Below, piece after piece: positions 17,381-26,722 of a stretch of 64,000 nt of DNA (position 1 is the stretch's first letter; the number at the start of each line of letters is the position of its first letter). A program made the position numbers and the translations under genes. Source of the DNA: Botryobacter ruber (lineage in GTDB: Bacteria > Bacteroidota > Bacteroidia > Cytophagales > Hymenobacteraceae); assembly GCF_003347595.2 (NCBI RefSeq), contig NZ_QCZK02000029.1, forward strand, positions 62,001-126,000, written 5' to 3'. The notes under the pieces were generated by a model. The model worked only from the letters and a program-made list of their open reading frames with translations, did no database searches and was not told the DNA's origin.

Positions 17381-19489
17381 TTATTCCGAAGTATACACAA
17401 CCCGGTACGTTTTGACTATTCCATTATAATCAAATTTCACAACAGCCGTTCCGGACGAGGATTCTGCTTGCGTAACATCCTCCTTTACTTTTGAATTGTT
17501 CGAAGATGCCGTTACTTTGGGCACTCCTGTGGTGCCGGCAGGAAGTTTATAGGTTGTTTCATAAATATCGTAACCAACAATGCCGTTGGCATTAGTGGAG
17601 CGAACCGGAGTAGCCGGTATAGGTATCGCCTGGTTATTAACAGCAATACTTACCGTAGGTACAACCGGACGATTAATTTTCTTGTTCTTCGAGCTGAACC
17701 CAAGCCCGGATAAATCAAAAAGTACGTCCGATTCCCCACCTTCTGCTACAAGAAAAATCGCATGCTTCTTATCCAGATTGTCGACAAACTGCGAAACATC
17801 TGCTGTAAACTGTGTTACTTCCTGTTTGGAATTAGCAGGTACAACGATCTCAGCTATTTTTTTCCCTTTCCAGGTAGCAGTATCCCATGGTCCATCCAAC
17901 CAAACATTTACCTTAAAGGCTTTTGCCGTTTTTGGTGTCAGGAAGAGGTTAAACGCGGTTTTATTTCCTTTTTTAGTTCCCTCAAAGGCCTTCAATCCAT
18001 TCTGGTTTTTCTTAAGCCCGCCAAAACCAAAATACTTATAACCTATGATGTGGCCATTCTTCACCTTCTCAATAGGCATGTGGTTGTCCCAGATATCCCA
18101 CGAATCTTGCTGAATGCTGATATCCGATAGGTAAGATGCATACCCGGCTGAATAATATTGGTAAGGATCGAGTCCATAAAAATGGAAGCCTTCCGAGGTA
18201 ACTTCCGCACCCTTGTATTCTCTTCCCTGGCTGTCTTTTGCCGTCCACAGGTTATCCTTGGCATAGGGATCATAGGCCCTGATCGAGACAGTTCCGCCTT
18301 CTGCGACCGGTTTTTCATCCCATTTAACGCTTACCGGAGCTACCACGGCCTGGCGTGCATACCCAAAACCTCTTGGGGGTCTGTGGTAAAACACATACCA
18401 TTGCCCGTTGATTAACTCGATGCTGCCGTGTGTATTGTGTCCTGCATAGGTGGTCTGCAATGCGGTTCCATCCTGGTTTGGCACCGGGGCACGTGAATCG
18501 ACCACAACACCCCCGCTTTTCCATGGCCCTAAGGGTGAATCGCCAAAAGCGTAGCGCAAGGTAGAGTTGGAACTACCAACGCCATATTCAGGACCTGAAT
18601 ATCCGCTAAAAACCGTAACGTATTTATTTCCCACTTTTCGAATGGAGGAAGCTTCAAAAAAATTGAATGTTCCCAAATCCTCATTCGGATAGATGTTGGG
18701 ATACTGGGTACCTGCCGGTTCCCGTATCACGCCGTATCTCGAACTGGCGGGTAAAAGGTAGCTAATGACCTGGGTTCCGGGCCTGAGCGAATACATCGTA
18801 TTCTGGTCTAGCTGTGCCGCGGAGGACCTTTGAAATCCCCAAAATCCATACGCCCTGAACCCGATCTCATAATCCGGGTCTTTCGGATCGGTAACATATT
18901 CAATATACACAGCCGGATCGAATCCTAAAATGCTTCCTTGAACAGTACGTTTTCCGTCTTCAGTTAAATTAACGGGCGTAAAAGGCCCATCCGGACGGCT
19001 TCCCTTGCAAACCATTGCTTCTCTGTTTGGCCCGCGGCTGTGTGGATACAGATAATACTCTTTTTTACCGTCTTTCCGTTTTACCTCAACCAAATCCGGC
19101 GCATACATCACATCCCATTGACCGTCAGCCTGGTAAGTAAAGATGGGACCTTCATCACGCCAACTGGATAAATCTTCTACAGGCGCCGACCACGCCCTAA
19201 TGTCCGGACCACAATAACTCGTATATCTTAAATCATGCGATCCTATGATATAAGCACGGTATTTACCCGGATTATCGGGGTCTTCAAAAACGCGGGGCTC
19301 CCCGTCAGGCAAATGCTCCCAAAGCGGCAAATAGGGATTCCCTGCACCTTTATGAATAAATTTCTTTTCCGGCTTGCTTGTTTGGAGGGGCGTTTTCTGA
19401 CCTTGTACCTGTGTTACAGAAAACAGTAACAAACTTGCCAAAAATAAAATAACCTTTTGTCTTTTTAATTTGAATTCGTGTCTCTTCAT
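17381..19489 (-). CDS. GH43-family glycosidase with C-terminal CBM6-like and Ig-like regions
   Basis: The 702-aa protein has a signal peptide ending near QVQGQ. A five-bladed propeller of the GH43 type spans about 35-390: acidic residues appear in DGEPRVFEDPDNP, WDVMYAPDLVEV and NFFEASSIRKVG, as expected for base, modulator and acid. A CBM6-like jelly roll follows (about 430-600; FGFGGLKKNQNGLKAF, VNVWLDGPWDTATW), and the C-terminus looks Ig-like (about 610-702). GH43 covers arabinofuranosidases, xylosidases and galactan enzymes; the substrate is not determined. It is transcribed alone, convergent with PL6. Confidence 0.8.
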   Translation of the reverse strand: MKRHEFKLKRQKVILFLASLLLFSVTQVQGQKTPLQTSKPEKKFIHKGAGNPYLPLWEHLPDGEPRVFEDPDNPGKYRAYIIGSHDLRYTSYCGPDIRAWSAPVEDLSSWRDEGPIFTYQADGQWDVMYAPDLVEVKRKDGKKEYYLYPHSRGPNREAMVCKGSRPDGPFTPVNLTEDGKRTVQGSILGFDPAVYIEYVTDPKDPDYEIGFRAYGFWGFQRSSAAQLDQNTMYSLRPGTQVISYLLPASSRYGVIREPAGTQYPNIYPNEDLGTFNFFEASSIRKVGNKYVTVFSGYSGPEYGVGSSNSTLRYAFGDSPLGPWKSGGVVVDSRAPVPNQDGTALQTTYAGHNTHGSIELINGQWYVFYHRPPRGFGYARQAVVAPVSVKWDEKPVAEGGTVSIRAYDPYAKDNLWTAKDSQGREYKGAEVTSEGFHFYGLDPYQYYSAGYASYLSDISIQQDSWDIWDNHMPIEKVKNGHIIGYKYFGFGGLKKNQNGLKAFEGTKKGNKTAFNLFLTPKTAKAFKVNVWLDGPWDTATWKGKKIAEIVVPANSKQEVTQFTADVSQFVDNLDKKHAIFLVAEGGESDVLFDLSGLGFSSKNKKINRPVVPTVSIAVNNQAIPIPATPVRSTNANGIVGYDIYETTYKLPAGTTGVPKVTASSNNSKVKEDVTQAESSSGTAVVKFDYNGIVKTYRVVYTSE

Positions 19490-19722
19490 AAATGATTATA
19501 AATCTGGTATGTTATTTCGATGTATCGTTAGATTTTAGTTTTTACAAATCTTAAGAGAAGGTGAATGCCTAACTCCTTTTTTACATTTCAGCTTCAATAT
19601 CTGAATTTTTCTTTTGGCACTATCAGGTAAAAAAATTCCGGATCCTAATACCCATAAAATCCAGGCGGGTCTGCTTAAAAATTATGGAGTGCATGAGATG
19701 CAAATCTATAGGTCTTTTTAAT

Positions 19723-20701
19723 AAAGGCTATTACGATAAATTCTGTATGAGTTAAAAACGAACTAAAGCGGCCCCGGCACAGCTTTTAAGGTTATGCAAT
19801 ACCTGAAAAAAAACCAAACCGATGACCGCTCTATGATGAGTTTAACGTCTTTGAACGTACAGGAGTTTTTTATTTTACTGGAGGAATTTGATGTTTTATG
19901 GCGGCAATACCATGCCCGGTATGACCTGAAAGGTAAGCCACGTGTGATAGAGAAACTCTCAGAACACGCATCCATGAGTCTGAAGGGCAGTGCAGACAAG
20001 CTCTTTTTTGTGCTCTTTTATCTGAAGCAAAACACACTGCAATCCTGTCATGGCTTCACCTTTAACATGAGCCAGGGCAAAGTAAGCCAGTGGCTCGGGG
20101 TGCTGATGCCTTTGCTGGCAAAGGCGCTGCAACGCCTGCAGATGCTGCCAGCCAGAGATCCTGGAGCTCTTTACCTGACACTGCAACTGCTGGCCGGGCA
20201 GCTGGCTACAGAACGGGCTGTGCCACGTTCTGTGGACTGGGAGCGGCAAAAGCACGAATACAGTGGCAAGAAGGGCTGCCACACCAACAAGAACCTGCTG
20301 GTAAGCGATGAGCACAATCGGGTGCTTTATCTGAGCCCGACGGTGGAGGGGAGTCTGCACGACAAGGCGCTGGCCGATGAGGTGGAGCTCGAGTTCGTTC
20401 CTGACAAGGATCTGCTGGCAGACCTGGGGTTTGTGGGCTATAAGCCGCAGGGTACGCAACCTTGCCTGCCGGTGAAGAGGCTGCCCAACCAGGAACTCTC
20501 AGAACTTGATAAGCAGTATAACCAGCTATTGGCAAGTATACGGGTAAAGGTCGAGCATGTAATGGCCGGTGTCAAGAGAGTAAAGATTGTAAAAGATAAA
20601 ATACGACTTAAGGGCCAACAGCTACGAGATCAGGTAATGCTTATTGCCTGCGGACTGCAGAACCTCAGAGTCAGCAATAGAAATTTATCGTAATAACCTT
20701 T
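19723..20701 (+). mobile_element. IS5-like insertion sequence, 979 bp
   Basis: The terminal inverted repeats are AAAGGCTATTACGATAAATT (19723-19742) and, as reverse complement of 20682-20701, AAAGGTTATTACGATAAATT: 19 of 20 match. Both ends are flanked by AAT (19720-19722 and 20702-20704), a likely 3-bp target duplication. One transposase gene fills the element, and its TAA stop lies inside the right repeat. Size, repeat style and 3-bp duplication fit IS5-family members of the ISL2/IS1031 kind. Confidence 0.85.
19794..20693 (+). CDS. IS5-family (DDE_Tnp_4-type) transposase, first catalytic Asp apparently missing
   Basis: The 299-aa protein has an N-terminal helix-turn-helix region (about 35-110; SADKLFFVLFYLKQ and MSQGKVSQWL) and a DDE domain with EYSGKKGCHTNKNLLV, ADLGFVGYKP (second Asp) and VEHVMAGVKR (Glu). 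The position where relatives normally read DGTER or DATER reads LATERAVPRS, so the first Asp of the triad is not seen; a 3-base loss or substitution would explain this. The copy may therefore be inactive although the ORF and both ends are intact. Confidence 0.85.
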   Translation: MQYLKKNQTDDRSMMSLTSLNVQEFFILLEEFDVLWRQYHARYDLKGKPRVIEKLSEHASMSLKGSADKLFFVLFYLKQNTLQSCHGFTFNMSQGKVSQWLGVLMPLLAKALQRLQMLPARDPGALYLTLQLLAGQLATERAVPRSVDWERQKHEYSGKKGCHTNKNLLVSDEHNRVLYLSPTVEGSLHDKALADEVELEFVPDKDLLADLGFVGYKPQGTQPCLPVKRLPNQELSELDKQYNQLLASIRVKVEHVMAGVKRVKIVKDKIRLKGQQLRDQVMLIACGLQNLRVSNRNLS

Positions 20702-20915
20702 AATATAATAGTTTGTGTTTGCAGCTAATGGGGTAGAACAGGTTATGGACAAGACGGGGCCGAGACTTAAGCCTGTTTAGGGTTAGCAGACAATATACAT
20801 TATTCCCCAAAAATATTTCAAATACATTTTCCGCTGGCATGCAGTGATAACATGTTAAAGTATGTACTTGGCTCCTATAGCTTTTGTATTGAAACTACTG
20901 CATTTCTACCTATAG

Positions 20916-21386
20916 CTAACGGTTAACTTTTTCTTGCGAGTCTTTTTCAATAACCATGCTGGTTAAATTGTAGGTGAAACTAAGCATTGTCCCTGCCAAT
21001 GGTAACCCGATTGCTAAGAAATAAACCCAAATATTGCCCTCTGTATATTTAAGTGAAACAAAAAATACTAAAAAGCCCAACACAAATCCGAGTAAGCTGT
21101 GAAGAAATAGTATCATGAAGTCACCTTGTCTACCATTCTTCTTTAAATATCTATACCCATCAAATCCAACTCCTGTCACCATCCCGATATAGCCACCAAT
21201 CGAGGCGTACATTAGGCTACCAAAAAGGCTGCTTTTTTCGCCTATCAAACTCCACAAAATTAAATAGTCTATGAGAAGTGTGATAATAAATCCTAATACC
21301 CCAAAACCAAGTCCAATAAAAACTTGTCCAACTATTAAACCAAATATCTTATAATTCTTCATATTAGACTTGTATAGTTCATGCAT
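20916..21386 (-). CDS. Small multi-pass membrane protein of unknown function
   Basis: The 156-aa protein (start could also be the ATG at 21362, MKNYKIF) has about four hydrophobic segments: GLIVGQVFIGLGFGVLGFII, YASIGGYIGMVTGVG, FLHSLLGFVLGFLVFFVSL and VYFLAIGLPLAGTMLSF, with a charged loop (YRYLKKNGRQGD) and a charged C-terminus. I do not recognise the family. It lies in an AT-rich stretch next to the insertion sequence and has no link to the sugar genes, so it may be an unrelated or acquired gene. Confidence 0.6.
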   Translation of the reverse strand: MHELYKSNMKNYKIFGLIVGQVFIGLGFGVLGFIITLLIDYLILWSLIGEKSSLFGSLMYASIGGYIGMVTGVGFDGYRYLKKNGRQGDFMILFLHSLLGFVLGFLVFFVSLKYTEGNIWVYFLAIGLPLAGTMLSFTYNLTSMVIEKDSQEKVNR

Positions 21387-21780
21387 GCTAACGTTAGTAT
21401 AAACAGAGTTATTCGGCTTTTTGCACTATGTGTATAAGTAGTTTTGCCTTTCAATAGCTTTTTGAGTATTCCATGTATGGCAAGAGCCACAGAGGAACTT
21501 GCCTCATTCTTTACTGAAGAATTAGAATCGCTGTTAAGAATTCTAATGAAATTAAATTAAATATTTATATTTATCCTAGCGACCATTATTAAAACATAAT
21601 CATTAGTTCCACCGGGACCTTATGCTTAAACCTCTCCTGTCGTAAAAAGCAAAATCATTCCCGTACTATGGTGGAAGCACTCCACTGAACCCGGGTATTC
21701 CAAAGTTTAGCATAGCCACTACCCAAACTGCCTCTCCAAAAGTTCTACTAACAGCTGTTATGTGCTTCTTTAGAGTTTGT
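21387..21780. other. AT-rich intergenic stretch, no gene seen
   Basis: About 390 nt between the membrane-protein gene and the operator-like motif before the fucosidase operon. Only very short ORFs occur. With 20702-21386 it is visibly more AT-rich than the glycosidase genes around it. Confidence 0.4.
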
Positions 21781-21807
21781 CAGCCTAAATGAACGATTAT
21801 TACCCCC
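21781..21807 (+). promoter_or_regulatory. Candidate operator of the GH29-GH27-GH28 operon
   Basis: The 27-nt block has the core TGAACGATTATTACCCCC at 21790-21807. It differs at one base from the block at 47287-47313 before the GH2-GH95 operon. It ends 97 nt before the chosen start codon (21905), close to the 92 nt of the other copy. A long identical block in two otherwise different promoters suggests a common regulator, perhaps the HTCS encoded between them. Confidence 0.6.
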
Positions 21808-21904
21808 CTCAAGATAAGAAGATTAACTAACATTGGTTCGGGTATTCCATTGGGTATCCATCAGTAGTTAAGTCATTAAAATCTGAATGCTTTTGGAGAA
21901 AGCA

Positions 21905-23413
21905 ATGAGCAAATTTTGTAGAATGAAATTTTCCTGCAGCTTTTTAGCATGCGCTCTTGTGTTGGTTAGCTTACAGGGCTTAGCGCAGCATAAGGAAAAT
22001 GAGGCAGCCCTGGCCGAACACAGCATGATAAATGTGAATGAGGCTGCGGCTAAAAGCGCGCATACGCTTCACCCGGATGCGCAGTGGTACCCGGAGGCGG
22101 GGCTGGGTTTGTTCATTCACTGGGGGCTCTCCTCCGTCAAAGACCTGGATGCGTCGTGGCCCATGATAACCGGATGGGGACTGGCTTCCATCAAGCTGGA
22201 CTCGGCAGAGATGGCGCGCGTCATCCGGGAGCGGCATTACAACATTAACAACGAAAGGCCGGTGCTCACGCCGAATGAATACTGGGCTATGGCCAAAGAG
22301 TTTAAGCCCACAAACTACGACCCGGATAAATGGTTAAATGCAGCGAAGGAGGCCGGTTTTACTTATGCTGTTCTCACCACCAAGCACCACGAAGGCTTTG
22401 CCATGTGGCCCAGTAACTATGGTGACTTCAGCACCAAAAATTATATGGGCGGGAAAGACCTGGTGAAGCCCTTTATCGAAGCCTGCCGCAAACACGGGTT
22501 GAAAGTGGGCCTATACTTTTCGCCGCCCGACTGGTATTTCGAACGCGACTACAAGAGCTTCCGCCGCCCCAGTCCCAACAACCCCGACTTCCCGGAACTG
22601 GACGCCGACCTGAACCCCAGAACCACCAAACCTGACCCTGAAGCGCTGAAGCAGCACAAGGCGGCCTATGCAGCCCTGGTAAGAGGGCAAATTCTGGAAC
22701 TGCTGACCAATTACGGCAAGATAGATTTGCTCTGGTTCGATGGCAAGGCGCCGATTGAGAACGCCACCCGTGTGGTGACGCCCGAAGAGATACGAAAGCT
22801 GCAGCCCGGTATCGTGATGAACCCGCGCATGCACGGCACCGGCGACTTCCGGACTTTTGAACGTACGCCGCCTGCTGCCGACCCGGGTGATGTGTGGGCC
22901 GAGTTCTGCAACCCCTGGACCAACAGCTGGGCCAACAGCAATACCATTCCTTTCCGTTCCAACGCCTTTATACTGGGGCAGTTTGTCAGCATGCGCGCCT
23001 GGGGCGTAAACTACCTGCCCAGCGTTGGCCCTAAAGCAGACGGCTCTATGCCGGATGCGGTGTACGAAAACATGAAGGTGGTGGAAAAGTGGATGCAGGT
23101 GAACGGTCGTGCAGTGAAGGGCACTGGTCAGTTACCTGCAGGCGAGTTGGCTTCGGTACCGGCTACTGCCCAAGGCAATTACCGTTACCTGTTCGCAATT
23201 CCGGAGTTTAAAAGCAACGGCATGTATGAGAAAGACCGGCTTCCGGCAAAAGATACGGTGCTGACGCTAAAAGTACCTGTCAAGCCTAAATCGGTAACAC
23301 TATTAGGTTCAAAAAAAGCACTTTCTTATAAATATGCCAACAAAGAGGTGACTGTTACGCTTCCGGCAAGTATGCGGAGCAATTTAGTGGATGTTGTCCA
23401 GGTGGAGCTTTAA
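21905..23413 (+). CDS. Alpha-L-fucosidase, GH29
   Basis: I use the ATG at 21905 because GGAG sits six bases before it; the frame also opens at 21887 (508 aa). A signal peptide ends near LQGLAQ. The GH29 barrel shows GLFIHWGLSSV, AVLTTKHHEGFAMW, LKVGLYFSPPDWY and IDLLWFDGKAPIE, where Asp at 22739-22741 is the expected nucleophile (residue 285 counted from 21887, 279 from 21905). A C-terminal beta-domain follows. It would release terminal alpha-L-fucose in the periplasm or at the surface. First gene of a six-gene + strand operon; 14 nt to the next gene. Confidence 0.9.
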   Translation: MSKFCRMKFSCSFLACALVLVSLQGLAQHKENEAALAEHSMINVNEAAAKSAHTLHPDAQWYPEAGLGLFIHWGLSSVKDLDASWPMITGWGLASIKLDSAEMARVIRERHYNINNERPVLTPNEYWAMAKEFKPTNYDPDKWLNAAKEAGFTYAVLTTKHHEGFAMWPSNYGDFSTKNYMGGKDLVKPFIEACRKHGLKVGLYFSPPDWYFERDYKSFRRPSPNNPDFPELDADLNPRTTKPDPEALKQHKAAYAALVRGQILELLTNYGKIDLLWFDGKAPIENATRVVTPEEIRKLQPGIVMNPRMHGTGDFRTFERTPPAADPGDVWAEFCNPWTNSWANSNTIPFRSNAFILGQFVSMRAWGVNYLPSVGPKADGSMPDAVYENMKVVEKWMQVNGRAVKGTGQLPAGELASVPATAQGNYRYLFAIPEFKSNGMYEKDRLPAKDTVLTLKVPVKPKSVTLLGSKKALSYKYANKEVTVTLPASMRSNLVDVVQVEL

Positions 23414-23427
23414 CCAGGTATAATATA

Positions 23428-25059
23428 ATGAGGAAGATATTAATTTTTGTGTTCCTGCTTGTATATCAGCTGAGCTTTGCGCAGAAGGAAGAAAATGACA
23501 ACCGTTTTGCAGGAAACCTAAATAAATCTGAGAGGCAGGAGTGGCTGCGTGATTTGGGCTTCGGAATGTTCATTCATTTCAACGTTGATGCACAGTTAGG
23601 TATCACCATTAGCCACTCCCTTGTCGGTGCATCAGATGATTACCTGAACCGGTACTTTCAGGAACTGCCCCAAACATTCGACCCTTATAAATTTAATGCT
23701 TTTGAAATAGCAAAGCTGGCAAAGCTTGCGGGAATGAAATACATTGTTTTCACCGCCAAGCACCATTCCGGGTTTTGTTTCTGGGATACAAGAACTACAG
23801 ACTTTAAAATTACCAACACACCCTATAAAAAAGATTTACTGAAAGAGTATGTGACAGGTGTAAGGAAAGCCGGTCTGGCTGTCGGGCTTTATTATTCTCC
23901 AGAGGACTTTAAATTTCTTAACGACCATAATATTCTTATAAAACGAGGGGATATGGAGTTTGATGAGAAAACAACATCGGCCTACAATGAACTGGTAAGA
24001 CGGCAAACGACTGAGCTGTTTTCTAAATTCGGTAAAATTGATGTGCTTTTTATTGATGGAGAGCCTAAAGAGCCCTGTAAGGAAGTGGCCTGGAAACTAC
24101 AGCCGGATGTGGTTATTACCCGTGGAGCAGTAAACACACCAGAGCAAACTCTCCCGGGTGTGGCCATGGATGAACTGTGGGAATCTTGTGTTACGATGGG
24201 AACCCAGTGGAATTACAAACCTACACACGACGACATCAAAAAAGGGGAACGCCTGATTGAATTACTTATTGAAGCAAGAGCCAAAGGGGGAAACTTCTTG
24301 TTGAATGTGGGACCGCACCCTGATGGCTATATTCCTTATGAACAGGAAACAGAATTAAGAGAAATGGCGGCATGGAATTTTATCAACCACGAAGCTATAG
24401 CGTCTGTACGTCCCTGGATAATCACGAACGAGGAAAATATATGGTTCACAGCTTCAAAAGATAAGAAAACAGTCTTTGCCATTATTACCGGAATTGAGGA
24501 TTGGGCGAAGGGGGACCGGAAAGAATTTCTGTTGGGCTCGGTAAAAGCCACTCCGCAAACAAAGATTAGTGTATTGGGGCAAAATGATAAAGTAACAGAA
24601 TATAAAAACCAGTTAGATGTTACTTCGCAATTTGAGCAAAAGAATGATGGGCTGCACATCTCGGTAGTTAGAGCACAACGCGTGTACGATAACTATAAAT
24701 GGCCTAATCCTATTATTGTAAAACTGGAGAATATAATCCCGGCGCTTGATCCGCCTGTTTTAGAAACACAGGCGCCAGAGATTGCAGATGGTGCTACACA
24801 GGTCAGGGGAAGGCTGATAAAAAAAGGGAATGCTTCTAAAGTGCAGGTGGGTTTTGAGTACAGACCGTATGCGGGCTTCGCTGAAAATCTGTACAGCAAA
24901 GACTGGCAAAGAACTGAGTTTGTGGAAGTCGATAAAGAAGGCAGCTTTGCTGTTGCCATTCCAAACCCTGAAAAAGGTAAAGAATATCAATATCGGGCTG
25001 TTGTAGTACATCCTGCCTTAAGTGTTCGGGGAGATATAAAACGGTTTGTTGCAAAGTAA
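23428..25059 (+). CDS. GH29 alpha-L-fucosidase-family enzyme, divergent form with C-terminal beta-domain
   Basis: The 543-aa protein has a signal peptide ending near LSFAQ. The GH29 barrel has GFGMFIHFNVDAQLG instead of the more usual FIHWG, plus YIVFTAKHHSGFCFWD and IDVLFIDGEPKE with the nucleophile candidate Asp210. GGNFLLNVGPHPDG is a conserved GH29 segment. Residues about 440-543 look like a fibronectin/Ig-type beta-domain. The altered active-site entrance suggests a fucosyl linkage or aglycone different from its neighbour. It is the second gene of the operon; GC is lower than in the flanking genes. Confidence 0.85.
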   Translation: MRKILIFVFLLVYQLSFAQKEENDNRFAGNLNKSERQEWLRDLGFGMFIHFNVDAQLGITISHSLVGASDDYLNRYFQELPQTFDPYKFNAFEIAKLAKLAGMKYIVFTAKHHSGFCFWDTRTTDFKITNTPYKKDLLKEYVTGVRKAGLAVGLYYSPEDFKFLNDHNILIKRGDMEFDEKTTSAYNELVRRQTTELFSKFGKIDVLFIDGEPKEPCKEVAWKLQPDVVITRGAVNTPEQTLPGVAMDELWESCVTMGTQWNYKPTHDDIKKGERLIELLIEARAKGGNFLLNVGPHPDGYIPYEQETELREMAAWNFINHEAIASVRPWIITNEENIWFTASKDKKTVFAIITGIEDWAKGDRKEFLLGSVKATPQTKISVLGQNDKVTEYKNQLDVTSQFEQKNDGLHISVVRAQRVYDNYKWPNPIIVKLENIIPALDPPVLETQAPEIADGATQVRGRLIKKGNASKVQVGFEYRPYAGFAENLYSKDWQRTEFVEVDKEGSFAVAIPNPEKGKEYQYRAVVVHPALSVRGDIKRFVAK

Positions 25060-25107
25060 AAAGTACAGGTACAAGCAGAGCTAACATTTATTTTTAAGAT
25101 TAAACCA

Positions 25108-26667
25108 ATGCATGTTTTTCCAATGAAGCATTTTAAAATAAAGTTATTCCTGTTGCTGTGGTGTTGCCTGGCGTGTGGAACTACCGTAAACGCGCAGGAG
25201 GATTTGTCGAAATACATTCTCACGCCCAAGCCTGGTCCCGAACCCCGTATCAACGGACCTAAAGTGTTTGGTGTGCGCCCGAACCATCCGATTGTTTTTA
25301 CCATCCCGGCATCGGGCGAAAGGCCCATGACTTTCTCGGCGAAGAAGCTGCCGAAAGGGGTAAAGCTCGACCCGAAAACAGGGTGGCTTTCAGGCGCAAT
25401 TGCTGCTCCGGGTACGTACGTTGTGCAACTGGAAGCGAAAAACGCTTCGGGAAAAGTTAGTCGCGATTTCAAAATAATAGTGGGAGAGGATATTGCCTTG
25501 ACGCCTCCCATGGGCTGGAACCACTACAACATCTACGGCACCAGAATCACGCAGGAACAGGTACTCACGCAGGCCAAAGCCATGGCTGGTACCGGTCTGA
25601 TAAATTATGGCTGGACCTACCTGAACATCGACGATGGCTGGCAGGGCAAGCGCGGCGGGAAACATTTTGCCATCCTTCCGGACAGCACCCGCTTCCCCGA
25701 TATGCAGGCCATGGTGGATGAGGTACATGGGATGGGCCTGAAAATCGGTACTTACTCTACGCCTTGGGTAGAGTCGTATGGGCACCGCATTGGCGGCTCG
25801 GCCATGAACCCCGAAGGAACCTTTGAGCGCACGAAAGAAAATATTGCCCGGAACAAGAAGCTGCTGCCTTACGCTATTGGGACCTACCACTTCTGGGAAA
25901 ACGATGCGAAGCAGATTGCCGAGTGGGGCTTCGATTACCTGAAGTACGACTGGAACCCGGCAGAGCTGCCAGAAACGAAGGAGATGTACGACGCCCTCCG
26001 GAACAGCGGGCGCGATGTGGTCTACAGCCTCTCAAACAGCATTCCGTTTGCCACCATTGGCGAGCTGTCTGCGGTGTCCAATGCCTGGCGCACGGGCGGT
26101 GACATCAAAGACAACTGGAAAAGCTTAAAGAGCCGCATTTTTACCCAGGACAAATGGGCTCCCTATGCCCGTCCCGGCCACTGGAACGACCCCGACATGA
26201 TGATTGTGGGCGTGGTAGGCTGGAACTCCGCCGAAAAATGGCCTTCCAAGTTAACGCCCGATGAGCAGTACACGCACATGAGCGCCTGGTGCCTGATGTC
26301 GGTGCCGTTGCTCCTGGGCAACGATATTTCCAGACTCGATGATTTTACCTTCAGCCTTTTAACCAACCACGAAGTGCTGGCCGTGAACCAGGACCCGCTG
26401 GGAAAACAGGCAACGGTGATTGCCCGGAACGGCGACATCGGGGTGATGGCAAAGGACATGGAGGATGGTTCCAAAGCGGCCGGCTTATTCAACCTGGCCG
26501 ATAACGGTACGCAGCAGGTAGTGATGAAGTGGTCAGACTTGGGCATCAAAGGCAAATACATCGTGCGGGACCTGTGGCGGCAAAAGGACCTCGGAACATT
26601 TGAGGGCGAGTTTAAAGCCGATGTGCCGGAGCATGGGGTGGTGATGGTGAGTGTCCGAAAGAAATAA
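25108..26667 (+). CDS. GH27 alpha-galactosidase with N-terminal Ig-like domain (copy 1)
   Basis: The 519-aa protein (ATG at 25123 also possible) has a signal peptide ending near VNAQ. A putative-Ig domain spans about 30-125 (PAPG-type segment PASGERPMTFSAKKLPKGV). The GH27 barrel starts at LTPPMGWNHYNIYG; most GH27 enzymes read MGWNSWN here. Asp281 in YLKYDW is the expected nucleophile and Asp332 in RTGGDI the acid/base. A C-terminal beta-domain completes it. It would remove terminal alpha-galactose. A close paralog lies two genes downstream, with a GH28 gene between them. Confidence 0.88.
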   Translation: MHVFPMKHFKIKLFLLLWCCLACGTTVNAQEDLSKYILTPKPGPEPRINGPKVFGVRPNHPIVFTIPASGERPMTFSAKKLPKGVKLDPKTGWLSGAIAAPGTYVVQLEAKNASGKVSRDFKIIVGEDIALTPPMGWNHYNIYGTRITQEQVLTQAKAMAGTGLINYGWTYLNIDDGWQGKRGGKHFAILPDSTRFPDMQAMVDEVHGMGLKIGTYSTPWVESYGHRIGGSAMNPEGTFERTKENIARNKKLLPYAIGTYHFWENDAKQIAEWGFDYLKYDWNPAELPETKEMYDALRNSGRDVVYSLSNSIPFATIGELSAVSNAWRTGGDIKDNWKSLKSRIFTQDKWAPYARPGHWNDPDMMIVGVVGWNSAEKWPSKLTPDEQYTHMSAWCLMSVPLLLGNDISRLDDFTFSLLTNHEVLAVNQDPLGKQATVIARNGDIGVMAKDMEDGSKAAGLFNLADNGTQQVVMKWSDLGIKGKYIVRDLWRQKDLGTFEGEFKADVPEHGVVMVSVRKK

Positions 26668-26722
26668 ATACAATAACAGTCCTGCAGGCGGTAAAAGTCT
26701 TGCAGGCTTAAAGAATCTCCTT

